From: Mantamonas sphyraenae
Lineage: Eukaryota; CRuMs; Mantamonadidae
Direction of reading: 5' to 3'
Assembly (NCBI GenBank): GCA_026936335.1
Contig: JAPMXV010000009.1
Span: 62,001-126,000, forward strand
DNA length: 64,000 nucleotides
The position numbers and the translations under genes were made by a program. Below, in pieces: positions 1 through 9,459 of this stretch. Every line of letters starts with the position of its first letter. Within the stretch, counting starts at the first letter, position 1. Below the pieces are notes generated by a model that was given only the letters and a program-made list of their open reading frames with translations, was not told where the DNA came from and ran no database searches.

Positions 1-1288
1 AATCGAATGTCTGCGCGGCGTAAGCGTCCAGCTCCGGGTTGCCGCTGTCGTTGCCTGGCTCTTCATCGTCGGCAATCTCCCAGACAAGCTCCATGGCCCG
101 CGAAACGTCGCCTTGTTCCACTGCACGCTCAACAGCCAATCGGGCCTTCCAGTCGGGCACGCCCAGAGCTGCCAGTTCCGCCAGCATCGGGTGTTCCGAA
201 CCATGCTCTGCACGTTGTTGCTCCTCGTCCATGGAGAACGTCTGCGCGGCGTATGCTGCGATGGGATCCGACTGCGATGCGTCCTGCTCTTCGCCATCCT
301 CGTCCTCCTGCAAGGGAAACGTCTGCGCGGCGTATGCGCTGATCACTTCGTTGTCCTCCACAACCTCGCCCTCCGCTGATTCGACCTCGTCCATGGGAAA
401 TGATTGGTCGGCAGAATAGGCATGGTGAATGCTTTCTTCCTCGTCTTGGTTCATGGGAATGGCGGACGCGGTGTATGCAGCCAGGACTGCGTCCTCGTCT
501 GCTGCGCCATTTGTTGCTCCCGCAGAGTCCATGGCAAACGTCTGTGACGCATACGCATCCAGATCAGCGTCGATGCTTACAGAGGGGTTTTCGTCGTCAC
601 CAATCTCCCACACCAGCTCCATGGCGTTGGAAACGTCGCCTGCGGCGAGTGCTCGCTCGACCGCAACGGCGGCTTTCCACTTGGCCACGCCGAGACCCTG
701 GAGTTCCGCCACCATGGGATGCAGAGGTGCCGAGGAGGTGTCACCAGCCGCTGGTGCATCGTCCTGCTGCATGGAAAACGTCTGTGCGGCATAGGCGGCG
801 ATGGTATCCTCGTCGCCGCCGGCACCCTCTTCGTCTTCGCCGTCGCTGTCGCCCATGGGGAATGTCTGAGACGCGTAGGCATTGATGATTGAGTTGTCTA
901 CACTGTGGGACGCGGTATCTACGTCCAGTGGGAAGGACTGGTCGGCGGAATAGGCGTGGTGGACGGCATCGTCACCGGAGCCCCTCTCTTCGTTCATCGC
1001 AAACGTTTGCGAGGCGTACGCTGCGATGAGGTCTGTCCCATCGTCTCCTCCAGCGGTGGTGGATCCCATGTCGAACGTTTGGTCAGCGTAGGCGTTGAGT
1101 GCCTCGTCGTCAGCACCATCGTGTGGCAACGAGGCCTGTTCAGGAGCCTCGTCGTCTGCGATCTCCCAGACGAGGTCCATGGCGTTGGAGACGTCTCCGG
1201 CGGCACGGGCCCGCTCCACGGCCAGTTTGGCCTTCCACAGGGGCACGCCCATTTGTGTGAGCTCGTCCTGGACTTGCTGGTCGAGCAT
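1..1288 (-). CDS. UBA-repeat protein with AYAxQTF motifs (3' end outside window)
   Basis: Function unknown; it probably binds ubiquitin. The protein starts at the ATG at 1288-1286 (an in-frame TGA lies about 20 bases upstream) and runs open off the left edge. It has three UBA-like three-helix segments of about 45 residues starting near 1288, 716 and 187, each with the pattern M-x-x-L-x-x-x-G-V followed by WKA and ending in AMELVWEI or AMDLVWEI. Between them lie acidic linkers carrying about eleven copies of a short motif of the form AYA(A/S/D)QTFxM or AYSADQSFP. The unit of one UBA plus several motifs repeats about every 530-570 bases. UBA domains bind ubiquitin or fold as helical docking units; I do not recognise the AYAxQTF motif. 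It is divergent from the next gene, 64 bases away. The UBA call is fairly secure; the missing C-terminus may hold a catalytic domain. Confidence 0.75.
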   Translation of the reverse strand, partial: MLDQQVQDELTQMGVPLWKAKLAVERARAAGDVSNAMDLVWEIADDEAPEQASLPHDGADDEALNAYADQTFDMGSTTAGGDDGTDLIAAYASQTFAMNEERGSGDDAVHHAYSADQSFPLDVDTASHSVDNSIINAYASQTFPMGDSDGEDEEGAGGDEDTIAAYAAQTFSMQQDDAPAAGDTSSAPLHPMVAELQGLGVAKWKAAVAVERALAAGDVSNAMELVWEIGDDENPSVSIDADLDAYASQTFAMDSAGATNGAADEDAVLAAYTASAIPMNQDEEESIHHAYSADQSFPMDEVESAEGEVVEDNEVISAYAAQTFPLQEDEDGEEQDASQSDPIAAYAAQTFSMDEEQQRAEHGSEHPMLAELAALGVPDWKARLAVERAVEQGDVSRAMELVWEIADDEEPGNDSGNPELDAYAAQTFD

Positions 1289-1352
1289 GGGAGAAGGTCT
1301 TGTGGTTCAGTTTGCGCCCGACCGCACACTCCAACCATCTCCGCAGCCGTGG
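1289..1352. promoter_or_regulatory. short bidirectional promoter candidate
   Basis: Sixty-four bases separate the start codons of two divergent genes (minus-strand ATG at 1288, plus-strand ATG at 1353). Both promoters and 5' leaders must fit here or overlap the neighbouring coding sequence. No TATA-like element is evident. Confidence 0.4.
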
Positions 1353-2432
1353 ATGAGCGAGGCACAAACAGAGCCGAGAATGATTGTGGGTGACGAGGAG
1401 GATGTGGAGGAGGAGGAGGAGGAGGAAGAGAGCGAAGAGGGGGAGGAGGTGGACGAGGAGTGGGAGGACGTGGACGACAACGGGCAGGCGATTGGAGATG
1501 ACGAGCTGGACGGATGGGAAGACGCCGGTGATGGAACGGGGTTTGTAGAGCCAGGCGAGCCAGGCTTGGAGGCGAAGGGCAAAGGAAACGCAGCAGACAC
1601 GGCGTGCGTGTACGCCTTTGCCAGCGATTTTGTGAACCACCAAAAGGTGGCACACAACCGTGGCCACACGCACGGGCGTAGCGGAGACTGTGTGTATGTA
1701 GAGGTGGCGCTTGTGCAAGAGGAAGGCCTTGAGCTGCTGACGTTGACCGAACCACGGCCGTTCCGTGTGCATCGGCTTCTGACGATGTTTGCCATCGACC
1801 GAGACACACTGAGTGTGCACGAGAGTGCGTTTGACAACCGCATGTTTCTGCTGCGCGACAACCTGGGCCTGTTTGTGGTGCTGCAGCTGCACCCGGTGAC
1901 AGCGAAGCAGGCGTCGCAGCCGGTGGAAACGCTGCTGCACCTGGTGTCGCCTGACCACATCTGTGAAACCAGCATGATGACCAAACGTGACCACCACCTG
2001 CTCATGCGCATGGACTTTCTCTTCCACTTGTCTGTCCGCGGCCTGGCTGCAGATAGGAGGCTGCTCGAACTGCTCTATCAGCACGACATGGAGCCATTGG
2101 AGGAACTGTGCGTGCCTTGGGTGCTGAGCACACGACAGATGGATGCGCTTCTGCGCGCACTGGCGTTCAACCCGTACGTGAGCCGCCTGGACGTGCAAGT
2201 CGGCGTCCTGCAGCATCAAGTGTCGGCCATGGCTGTGCGGGGCGCGCTCATGGACCTCTGTACACTACGTGGACGTCTCAACCAGCCCCCTGTGCTGACC
2301 ATCCACGGACTCTCGTCCTCCGACAGCATAAAGGGCCAGGACAGTTCGTTGGAGCTGGAGCTGCTTCGCGGCGCGGTCGAACTCACGGGGGGCCGAGCAG
2401 CCGCTGAGGAGGCAAGGAGCAGCAGCACATAA
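1353..2432 (+). CDS. unknown protein with acidic N-terminus, 359 aa
   Basis: I do not recognise this protein. The reading frame is open further upstream, but I chose the ATG at 1353 (MSEAQTEP) because upstream ATGs would overlap the start of the divergent UBA gene. Residues 12-60 are almost all Glu and Asp. The rest is a mixed alpha/beta-looking domain of about 290 residues with regular hydrophobic spacing, no signal peptide and no membrane segment. The end is a low-complexity EEARSSST tail. No intron is needed. The stop is 64 bases before the next gene's likely start, on the same strand. Confidence 0.7.
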   Translation: MSEAQTEPRMIVGDEEDVEEEEEEEESEEGEEVDEEWEDVDDNGQAIGDDELDGWEDAGDGTGFVEPGEPGLEAKGKGNAADTACVYAFASDFVNHQKVAHNRGHTHGRSGDCVYVEVALVQEEGLELLTLTEPRPFRVHRLLTMFAIDRDTLSVHESAFDNRMFLLRDNLGLFVVLQLHPVTAKQASQPVETLLHLVSPDHICETSMMTKRDHHLLMRMDFLFHLSVRGLAADRRLLELLYQHDMEPLEELCVPWVLSTRQMDALLRALAFNPYVSRLDVQVGVLQHQVSAMAVRGALMDLCTLRGRLNQPPVLTIHGLSSSDSIKGQDSSLELELLRGAVELTGGRAAAEEARSSST

Positions 2433-2496
2433 TGTGGGGTGGAAGAGCGAAAGGGTGTGTGAAGGAGGCCATGGGGAATGCAAGCCGGTGTGCGTG

Positions 2497-3788
2497 ATGC
2501 CACCCACCAGAAATCGTCGAATGTCTGTGGACGCCGTTGAACAGGAGGCTGTGCCTGTGCAAGTGCACGAGTTGTGCAACTACACACGGTTGAAGCAACC
2601 GTACGATTGGCGCACGCTGTTGTATGTACTGTGGATGCCGTTTGGCATTGCCCTTGCGGTGGTGCGGCTGCTGATCTACTTTCTGATTGCGCTGCCCCTG
2701 TTTGGTCTGTCCCAGCGTGTGGGTCTGGAGTGGCTGTGCATCCGTATCATGTACCCCATTCTTGGTCTGTTCTACGTGTTTGAAAACGTGTACGTTTGTT
2801 GCACGCAAGAGCCCGCGGGAACGCTCCGATCGCCAACGCGGCGCATTTTTTGGTAGCCGACGCACGCACGCTGACGACACGCACACGCCTACACGCACTG
2901 CTGCACACCCTCACTACGTACACAGTGAACGTGCGTCTGCTCAGGACCGCCCCAGCTTCTTTGTGAGCAACCATATCAGCGATCTGGACGCCATCTTCCT
3001 GTTCTGGATCCCCGGTGAGTTACGGCAAACGCGGCGTGCGGGCGGAATAGGATCACCCAGAAGAGGCTGACACATAGGAGAGGGCACATCGCACACAGGC
3101 GTCAAGGTGGTCCTGTCAGGCTTCTACTGGGATGCCATCGCCAACGTGGCAGCCTGGCTGGGAGCACGGTTCAACTTTATCAAGGTGTACCGCGGCCAGA
3201 AGGGTGAGTCGAGTCGAGTTGCGGTGTGATGGTGGGGGAGGCAGAGTGTGAGGTGCCAAGAGTGTGCACTAACATCACACGGCAGAGAGCTTCGAGGAGA
3301 CGCGGCAGAGGATTGCAAAGCACGTGGAAGGAAAGAACGAGCCGCCGCTGTATCTGCTGCCGGAGGGGACAACGACCAACGGCACACGTGCGCTGATGCG
3401 ATTCAACAAGTTTGTGTTTACGTTTGGCAAGTCCGTGTTGCCGTTCTCGCTGCGCGTGTGGACGCCGTGCCCGATCAACTTTGACATCCTGCACGATTCG
3501 TTTCTGGTCAACTTCTTCTTCATCCTGGCCTGCCCGTTCAGCATCTACTACATTCACTTTCTCGAGCCGCAGGAGCCGGCCAGCGAGGATGAAGACCCGC
3601 AGGAGTTTGCCGACCGTGTGCAGAAGCTCATTGCCGACGACCTCGGACTGGCCACCACCACGCTCACCTGGCGCGACAAAATCACCTTTCAGCGCGAGCA
3701 CGGCCGGTTGACCAAAGAGGGCAAGCCCATCGACCTGCAAAAGTTGTCCCAGGACGTCGACGCGCTCGTCAAGGCGAAAACCAAGTGA
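2497..3788 (+). CDS. AUP1: AUP1-like membrane acyltransferase (PlsC family), 322 aa
   Basis: Lysophospholipid acyltransferase-fold protein, probably on the ER or lipid-droplet membrane. Exons are 2497-2787, 2945-3014, 3099-3203 and 3286-3788; lengths sum to 323 codons. The first donor (GTGTAC) is the least certain boundary. Residues about 45-95 hold a long hydrophobic hairpin. Then come the PlsC motifs: NHISDLD (H-x4-D catalytic pair) and PEGTTTNG, the variant typical of AUP1 and LPCAT relatives. After it, the segment EFADRVQKLIADDLG resembles the linker of animal AUP1, but the protein stops about 35 residues later, with no CUE domain and no E2-binding helix. An alternative start is the ATG at 2521 (MSVDAVEQE). 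The family call is strong; the ubiquitin-related role of AUP1 is not supported here. Confidence 0.82.
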
Positions 3789-3882
3789 GCCGGCGGTTGA
3801 CAAGACGCAGACAGGGCAGCAGTCACGCAAACAATACATTGTAGACTTGTCTCTGTTCAAGTGTGTGCTTCATTGTGACGCA

Positions 3883-3902
3883 TGTGTGTGTGTGTGTGTG
3901 TG
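3883..3902. repeat. (TG)n microsatellite
   Basis: A short TG dinucleotide run in the convergent intergenic gap between the AUP1-like gene (stop 3788) and the mitochondrial L1 gene (stop 3959). Confidence 0.8.
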
Positions 3903-3958
3903 GGACGGTGTGGGACGGTGTGGAGTGGAATTCTCTTCCCGATCCGCTCTGTTCCCAT

Positions 3959-4836
3959 TCATCGTCGCTTGCGCTTCTCGATGAGCGGCAGCTCGATGCC
4001 AGGCCCCATGGTGGAAGAGATAAGGACCTGCTTGACGTAGGCCCCCTTGGCGGTGCTGCTCTGAGGTTTGCTGTTGCCGATAAGGTTGACAAAGTGGGTA
4101 ATGTTGTCCAGGAGCTGGTCGTCCGAGTGCTCCAGGTTGCCCACAGAGGCCTTGACCATGGATTCCCTGTTGCAGCGGTACTCCAGCTGGTCGCCAGCCT
4201 TGAAGGTGCCGACGGCGGCGCCAATGTCGTTTGTGACCGTGCCCAGCTTGGCGTTGGGCATGAGACCACGCGGACCAAGCACACGGCCCAGTTTGGACAC
4301 GAGAGGCATCATGTCCGGTGTAGCCAGGCAACGCTGAAAGTCAAGGTTGCCGGCCTGGATTTGTTCGACCAGATCTTCGGCGCCAACCACGTCCGCGCCA
4401 GCCTGGCGAGCCTGCTCCGCCAGCTCGTCGCGAGCAAAGACAGCCACGCGTGTGCTCTTGCCGATGCCATGGGGCAGAGACATGATGCCACGCACCTCGT
4501 GCACCTTGCCCTTCTCCAGGCCGAGCTGCATGCTCACTTCCACGCTCTCGCGGAAATTGGCACGTGCGTGGGCACGCATCACACGCACAGCTTCCGGCAG
4601 GGCGTCCTGTACAATAGGCGACACCATGTCGTACTGCAACACCCGCCCGCACATGCCTGGGGTGTCAGTTGCGAGGCCCGGCACTCGGTCGCCACTTTCC
4701 ACCGTCGCTTCGCAGCTGTTCCCGCGTCGCCTACCTTGCCAGCATCGGCCTCCTGCTGCACCATGCGCGTCCACGTGGACAGTTGCCGCCTGTGCACCAC
4801 TCCATGCGTGCGCTTTCCGGCTGTTCGGGCAAACAT
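3959..4836 (-). CDS. MRPL1: mitochondrial large-subunit ribosomal protein uL1m, 258 aa
   Basis: Protein of the mitochondrial ribosome L1 stalk. Exon 1 is 4735-4836 (34 codons) and exon 2 is 3959-4633; the intron is 101 bases in phase 0. The first 22 residues (MFARTAGKRTHGVVHRRQLS) are basic, lack acidic residues and look like a mitochondrial presequence. The body has the bacterial-type L1 signature: GKGKVHEV-like start of the L1 fold, KSTRVAVFA, VGAEDLVEQI, ATPDMMPLVSKLGRVLGPRG and LMPNAKLGTV, followed by the second domain I strand ending in GPGIELP. Cytosolic L10a lacks the MPNAK-type loop, so this is the organellar protein. It is tandem with the ceramidase gene, which ends 197 bases upstream. 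Confidence 0.93.
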
Positions 4837-5033
4837 GGCAGTCGTTGGGTTGGTAAAGGACACGCTCCAAGTCCAGTCCGCTCCCAGCATGCATGCGAGG
4901 GTGGACCGGTCACCGTGGACCAGGAAGGAAACAAACCAGGAAGAGTGTATTGCGGGCGCGGCTTCTGCCTTTCTCAAACTCGATCCACGATCTCGTGGAG
5001 CGGAGTCTGCCGCGAGGGAGCGCCTTGTTTTCG

Positions 5034-5813
5034 TCACTCTGCCTTTTTGGCCTCACTGCGTTCACTCTCGGGCTGTAGGTCGACCACAATGATACCCAGG
5101 GGAGTGTACGTGATGGTTGGCGGCTGGTCGTACGCCTCGATGGAACGCAGAGCCATGAGAAATTGAGTGTAAAGATATGTCCCACCGCCAGCGCCGACAT
5201 GCCACCAGGCGTGAAACTGCAGCGGCTGCACGTGCTCGCAGTACATGTTGTCCACGAGCCAGAACACAAAGCCTCCAAAGTACGCACCAAGCCCCAGGGC
5301 GTACACTCGTCGGGCAGCCACACGCCAGGCGTCGTTCTTGATAGCGCCAATGCGAAACATGGCCCAAGTGTTCAGGGCGACGACAGGCCCACTGTAGGCG
5401 ATGAGGAAAATGGTGTACCAATGTTGGAAGTAGAGGTAGATGATGGTGACCACAATGGCATACAGGACGCACAGGTGCGGCAGCCACTTGTACCGCGGCT
5501 TCGGCGACTTTTCCAGCAGCATGTAGAGGTATGTGATGCAGCAGTACAGCATGGGAAGTTCGTCCATGGCCTGGCTCACTGCACGCATGGTCGCGTGAAA
5601 GGCAAACGAGCCAATTCCTACCAGCATCAGCGTCAAGTACGAGATCTGGAAGCGCAGCTCTTTGCTCACGCGCAACCCCATGGCTCCAAAGAACACAATG
5701 GCCAGCGACGACCAGCTGTTCCACCACTCGGCTACGTACATCGACACGGCGTAGTTGGCCTCACACCAGTCGTGCGACGCGTCGATGGGTCCCCAAAAGT
5801 GTTCAGCCGTCAT
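5034..5813 (-). CDS. ACER: alkaline ceramidase, 259 aa, multipass
   Basis: Hydrolyses ceramide to sphingosine and a fatty acid in ER or Golgi membranes. It is intronless. I chose the ATG at 5813 (MTAEHFWGP); the frame is open a little further but without an ATG. The protein has about seven hydrophobic helices and the family motifs in order: FWGP, WCE-N, the GSFAFHATM segment with a metal-ligand His, DELPM with the conserved Asp, and near the end HAWWHVGAG with the two further His ligands. Length matches the 255-275 residues typical of the alkaline ceramidase/CREST family. It is divergent from the MORN gene across a 232-base gap. Confidence 0.93.
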   Translation of the reverse strand: MTAEHFWGPIDASHDWCEANYAVSMYVAEWWNSWSSLAIVFFGAMGLRVSKELRFQISYLTLMLVGIGSFAFHATMRAVSQAMDELPMLYCCITYLYMLLEKSPKPRYKWLPHLCVLYAIVVTIIYLYFQHWYTIFLIAYSGPVVALNTWAMFRIGAIKNDAWRVAARRVYALGLGAYFGGFVFWLVDNMYCEHVQPLQFHAWWHVGAGGGTYLYTQFLMALRSIEAYDQPPTITYTPLGIIVVDLQPESERSEAKKAE

Positions 5814-6045
5814 CTGCGTCTCCTCCTTCCACGATTGGTGTGTTGCCACGGCGCACGTTGAATTTCCTTTCCTTGGTCACCACTCACATGAGTATCGTAG
5901 GCACCTAGTGGGGGGGTGGGTGCGTTGCGTGGCATCGCATCTTCACGACAGCGTTGCCAACAAATTTGTTTGTGAGTGCTCTGCTCAACGCGCCCCAACG
6001 AGTTTTCCCGCTCGCTGACCCACACCCGTCTGCAGATTTCGACAC
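5814..6045. promoter_or_regulatory. bidirectional intergenic promoter region
   Basis: A 232-base gap between the divergent starts of the ceramidase and MORN genes. It contains a CTGCAG sequence shortly before the MORN start that could be a 5'-UTR splice acceptor. Nothing else recognised. Confidence 0.35.
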
Positions 6046-8103
6046 ATGAGCTACACGGGTGACTATGACGACGACGGCCTCCGGTGTGGCCATGGCGTGA
6101 TGGACTATGGAAACGGGTGCCAGTTCGAGGGCGAGTGGAAGGACGACAGGTTGGTTTGTGCTCCCACACACGCACGTGGCGGTCCCTGCAGCCGCACACA
6201 CCATTCACTCACACCACGGATCTGCATCGCGTGTGATGACAACGCCCATCCTCGTTCCTGGTGTGACCTGCCCTCAACGCATAGGATGCTGCGGGGCAAG
6301 TTCGTGTGGGCTTCAGGGTCGTCCTATGAGGGCTCATTCAACGACGACGAACAGAAGCACGGCAAGGGCAAGTACATTTGGGCCAACGGTGCCATCTACG
6401 ACGGCGACTGGTGAGTACAAAGGCCCAGAACGCGCACACAGAGACGCGAGCGAGCTGCCGAAGCGAAACGGTTCGGTGCTGCGCGCCACGTCGTATCCAC
6501 ACGCTGTACTCACATGCACACTGTGTTTGGCAACGCCAAACGTGTGACTGGATTTCCACAGGGAAAACGACAGGCGAAACGGATACGGTACGTACCAGTA
6601 CCCAGACAAGGCCGTTTATGTGGGCGAGTTCAAGGTGAGTTCCAGCGAGTTCCGACCGATCCCTGTGTGCTTTGTGTCGCACACTCACTCACACACACAC
6701 ACACACACCGGCCAATTGCCGCCCTCCTCGTGTATCCAAAGAACGAATGTCGCCATGGGCAGGGAAAGGTAGGTGAAACACCCAGCGAGGTGTCACGTAC
6801 GGCCGCAGTGGAAACCGAGGCACCGCGCGCAACGGTTTTTTGTCCGGGCGGCCTAGTTTCGGCGCGCCAGACTCGACCTGCACACACGCACTTGCTCACA
6901 CAGCGCTCGCATACATGCAACACACGCAATTACACCCATGGTGCAGTGGACACACCCGAGCGGTGCCGAGTATGAAGGAGAGTGGCGCAAGGACAAGAAG
7001 CACGGCCAGGGCAAGCAGGTGCGTACACGCATGGAGCACACCCATCACCTTTTCACAGCACCGCTGACCCATCATGCACCTCGTATGCACAGATCTACGC
7101 CAAGGGAGGGTCCTACGAGGGCGAGTGGCACAAGGGCAAGCGCCACGGCCAGGGAGTGTACATCAATCCGTCCGACGACCGCTACGAGGGCCAGTTTGTC
7201 AACGACAAGTGCCACGGAGAGGGCACAAAGGTGTTTGCCGGCACTGGCATCAAGTACACAGGCCAGTTCCGTCAGGGCCACATGTGGGGCGAGGGCACAG
7301 AAACACACCCCAACGGCGACACGTACACAGGACAATGGGTCAAGGACCATCGCGAAGGCCAGGGCACCTTTGTTTTCTCCTCAGGTGCAAAGGTGAGTGA
7401 CGCGTGCATGTGCATCCCATGGACTGGCAGCATGGAACACTCACATCCCGCACACACACAGTACGAGGGCTCCTGGAAAAACTCGCGCTTTGATGGCAAG
7501 GGCAAACTTATCTACCCGTCCGGAGACAAGTTTGAGGGCATCTTCAAGGACTCGCAACGGGTGTCGGGCCAGCAGCTGTTCTCAAACGGAGACGAGTACC
7601 AAGGCACTTTCAAAGACGACAAGATCCACGGCCAGGGCACATTCAAGTGGCACACAGGCGCCAAGTACGCAGGCGAGTGGAAGCGCAACAAACGCCAAGG
7701 CAAGGGTGAGTACACGGGCGTGGACGGGTCGTCGTACAAAGGCATGTGGAAGAGGAACAAGAAACACGGCAAGGGAATCCAGCGATGGGTCAACGGGAAT
7801 GTGTTTGAAGGCGAGTGGGTGGAAGGTTGCTCGGTGGGCCACGGCGTACACGTCACCCAGTTGGGTGAGAAGTGGGAGGGAGATTGGGAACTCAACAGCA
7901 AGGTGGGTTCCAACGAGTGGGAAGGCGACGCAGACATCAAGTGTGTTGCCTCCAATCTGCGCTACCGAGGCCTCTGCACACGCAAGGACGGCTTCCTCAC
8001 CTTTGAGAGCCAGAACGACATTGTTGAACTCGACCCCAGTGCCTCGCGTCCTGCTGGACAGCCAAAGGGCTCCAAGTTCCGAGTGGCCCCGCTGGCCAAG
8101 TGA
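6046..8103 (+). CDS. MORN-repeat protein, 447 aa, seven exons
   Basis: Exons are 6046-6149, 6285-6410, 6562-6634, 6742-6768, 6947-7018, 7093-7392 and 7462-8103, summing to 448 codons. The exon choice is confirmed by the repeat register: splicing yields an unbroken run of about 16 MORN repeats (pattern YEGEWxxxKxHGxGxxxxxxG, 22-23 residues each) from the first residues to about residue 370, including a 27-base microexon (NECRHGQGK) that completes one repeat. The last about 75 residues lack repeats. MORN repeats form beta-hairpin arrays found in radial-spoke proteins, junctophilins and membrane scaffolds. A ciliary role is plausible because CCDC39 is also encoded here, but the sequence does not show it. 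Confidence 0.9.
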
Positions 8104-8206
8104 GCGGCGCAGCAGCTTGTGAGCACACGCAATGCATTGCAGTTCCATTGACGCCTCCCTTCCCCCCCTCTCTGTCTCCCCTTTTGCCCATCCATCCACT
8201 CTGGCA

Positions 8207-9389
8207 TCACCTCCTGCCTCGCTGACGTGATTGTCCCTTGCGCGAGCGGCCGTCCTTTGAACCACGACCGTAGAACGTGCTGGCTTTGCTCTGAGCCTGG
8301 CGCTGGTGCAGCTTCTTCTTGGCATAGGAACGGAATTGGGTGTCGGCCAGCAATTCGTCCACCAGCCGCTGCTTGCGCTGCTTTTTGGGAACACGTGACG
8401 AGTAAAAGTCGGCTTTGCCTTCCACCCATGTGCCCACCTGGAAGTACTTGGGCAGCCGCGAGCTGTCGTTGGCCTTGTAGTGTCGTTTGGGGTCGATGTA
8501 TCCACGCAGCTTGAGCACACGCAGATCCTGCTTCAGCTCCGCCGTCATGCGCGGCGCCTCCATGTCGAACCAGCCCCGACCCGCCGTGTCCCGCTTGTTC
8601 TGCTTCACACGCCTCTTCTTCAGATCTGGCGCCATGCGTCGCTTCTCCAGATTATGTACCACGCTCTTGCGCATTGCGTTGTGGTCTTCCAGCTTCTGCA
8701 ACTGCTCCAGTTGCCGCAGCGACGCACTCACGCTGCCTTGGTGCTCCGGAAGCCGATCAAACCGCTCGCTTTTGCTCAGCCCGTCCTGTGTCCTGCGCGC
8801 CACCAGCGAGCCCAGAAACGACGACGCTGGCAGTCCGGCTCCTTTGGGCAGTGGCCCTGGGTTCAGCGACAGTTCATACCTGTTGTGTGGAGGGGGGGGG
8901 TGTCAGCTGATAGGAGTCTCGCAGAATGCTCGCCCGACGCGAATCGCCCTCAAAAACTCCCTATACGCACCTGTCCTCGCCCTCTGTTTCGTCCTCATCG
9001 TCCTCCTCATCATCGATATCCACGTCAAGTTCGTCATCTTCGTCTCCGCTTTCGTCCGAGTCGAAATCCGAACGGCTTCGCTTGCGTCCGCCGTGCATGT
9101 CTCCGCTGGCCTGCTTTTCTGCCAGCAGGGCCCCCAGTGCACTCTGCAGCGCAGTCTTGGCTGCATCCATCTGTTTCTTGCTCACTCGTGTGCTCTTTTT
9201 ACCCTTGCCCGTGCTCTTCTTGCCTGTGGACGTGGCGCTTCGCTTGCCCTTCCCGTCTGACTCGCGTTCCGCCGCTGCTGCCGCCTCGCCAACGCTTTCT
9301 GCCTCGGATTCCGATTGGCCAACATCATCCACGTCCTCCTCCTGGCGTTTGCCACTCGATCGACGACGAGTTCGACGGGTGCCAACCAT
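8207..9389 (-). CDS. FCF2: Fcf2-family pre-rRNA processing factor, 363 aa
   Basis: Nucleolar factor of the small-subunit processome needed for early 18S pre-rRNA cleavages (yeast Fcf2; animal DNTTIP2 C-terminus). Exon 1 is 8971-9389 and exon 2 is 8207-8879; the intron splits an Arg codon. Residues 1-140 are low complexity: basic stretches rich in Lys and Ser, then an acidic DDELDVDIDDEEDDED region. The C-terminal about 120 residues are the Fcf2 domain, starting with GWFDMEAP, then LKLRGYIDPKRHYK, LPKYFQVGT, and the basic tail VPKKQRKQRLVDELLAD with KKKLHQRQ. The stop is 103 bases from the convergent MORN stop. Confidence 0.9.
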
Positions 9390-9459
9390 GATGATGCCTT
9401 TTTTGTTTGTTTTGCTCTGCGAGCGTCACACACACTCCTCCCCGAGGCACCATGCCGCT

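Noticed and set aside
5814-5849. Longer ceramidase N-terminus starting at 5849
   Set aside because: That position is GTG, not ATG; the ATG at 5813 begins the family-typical FWGP region.
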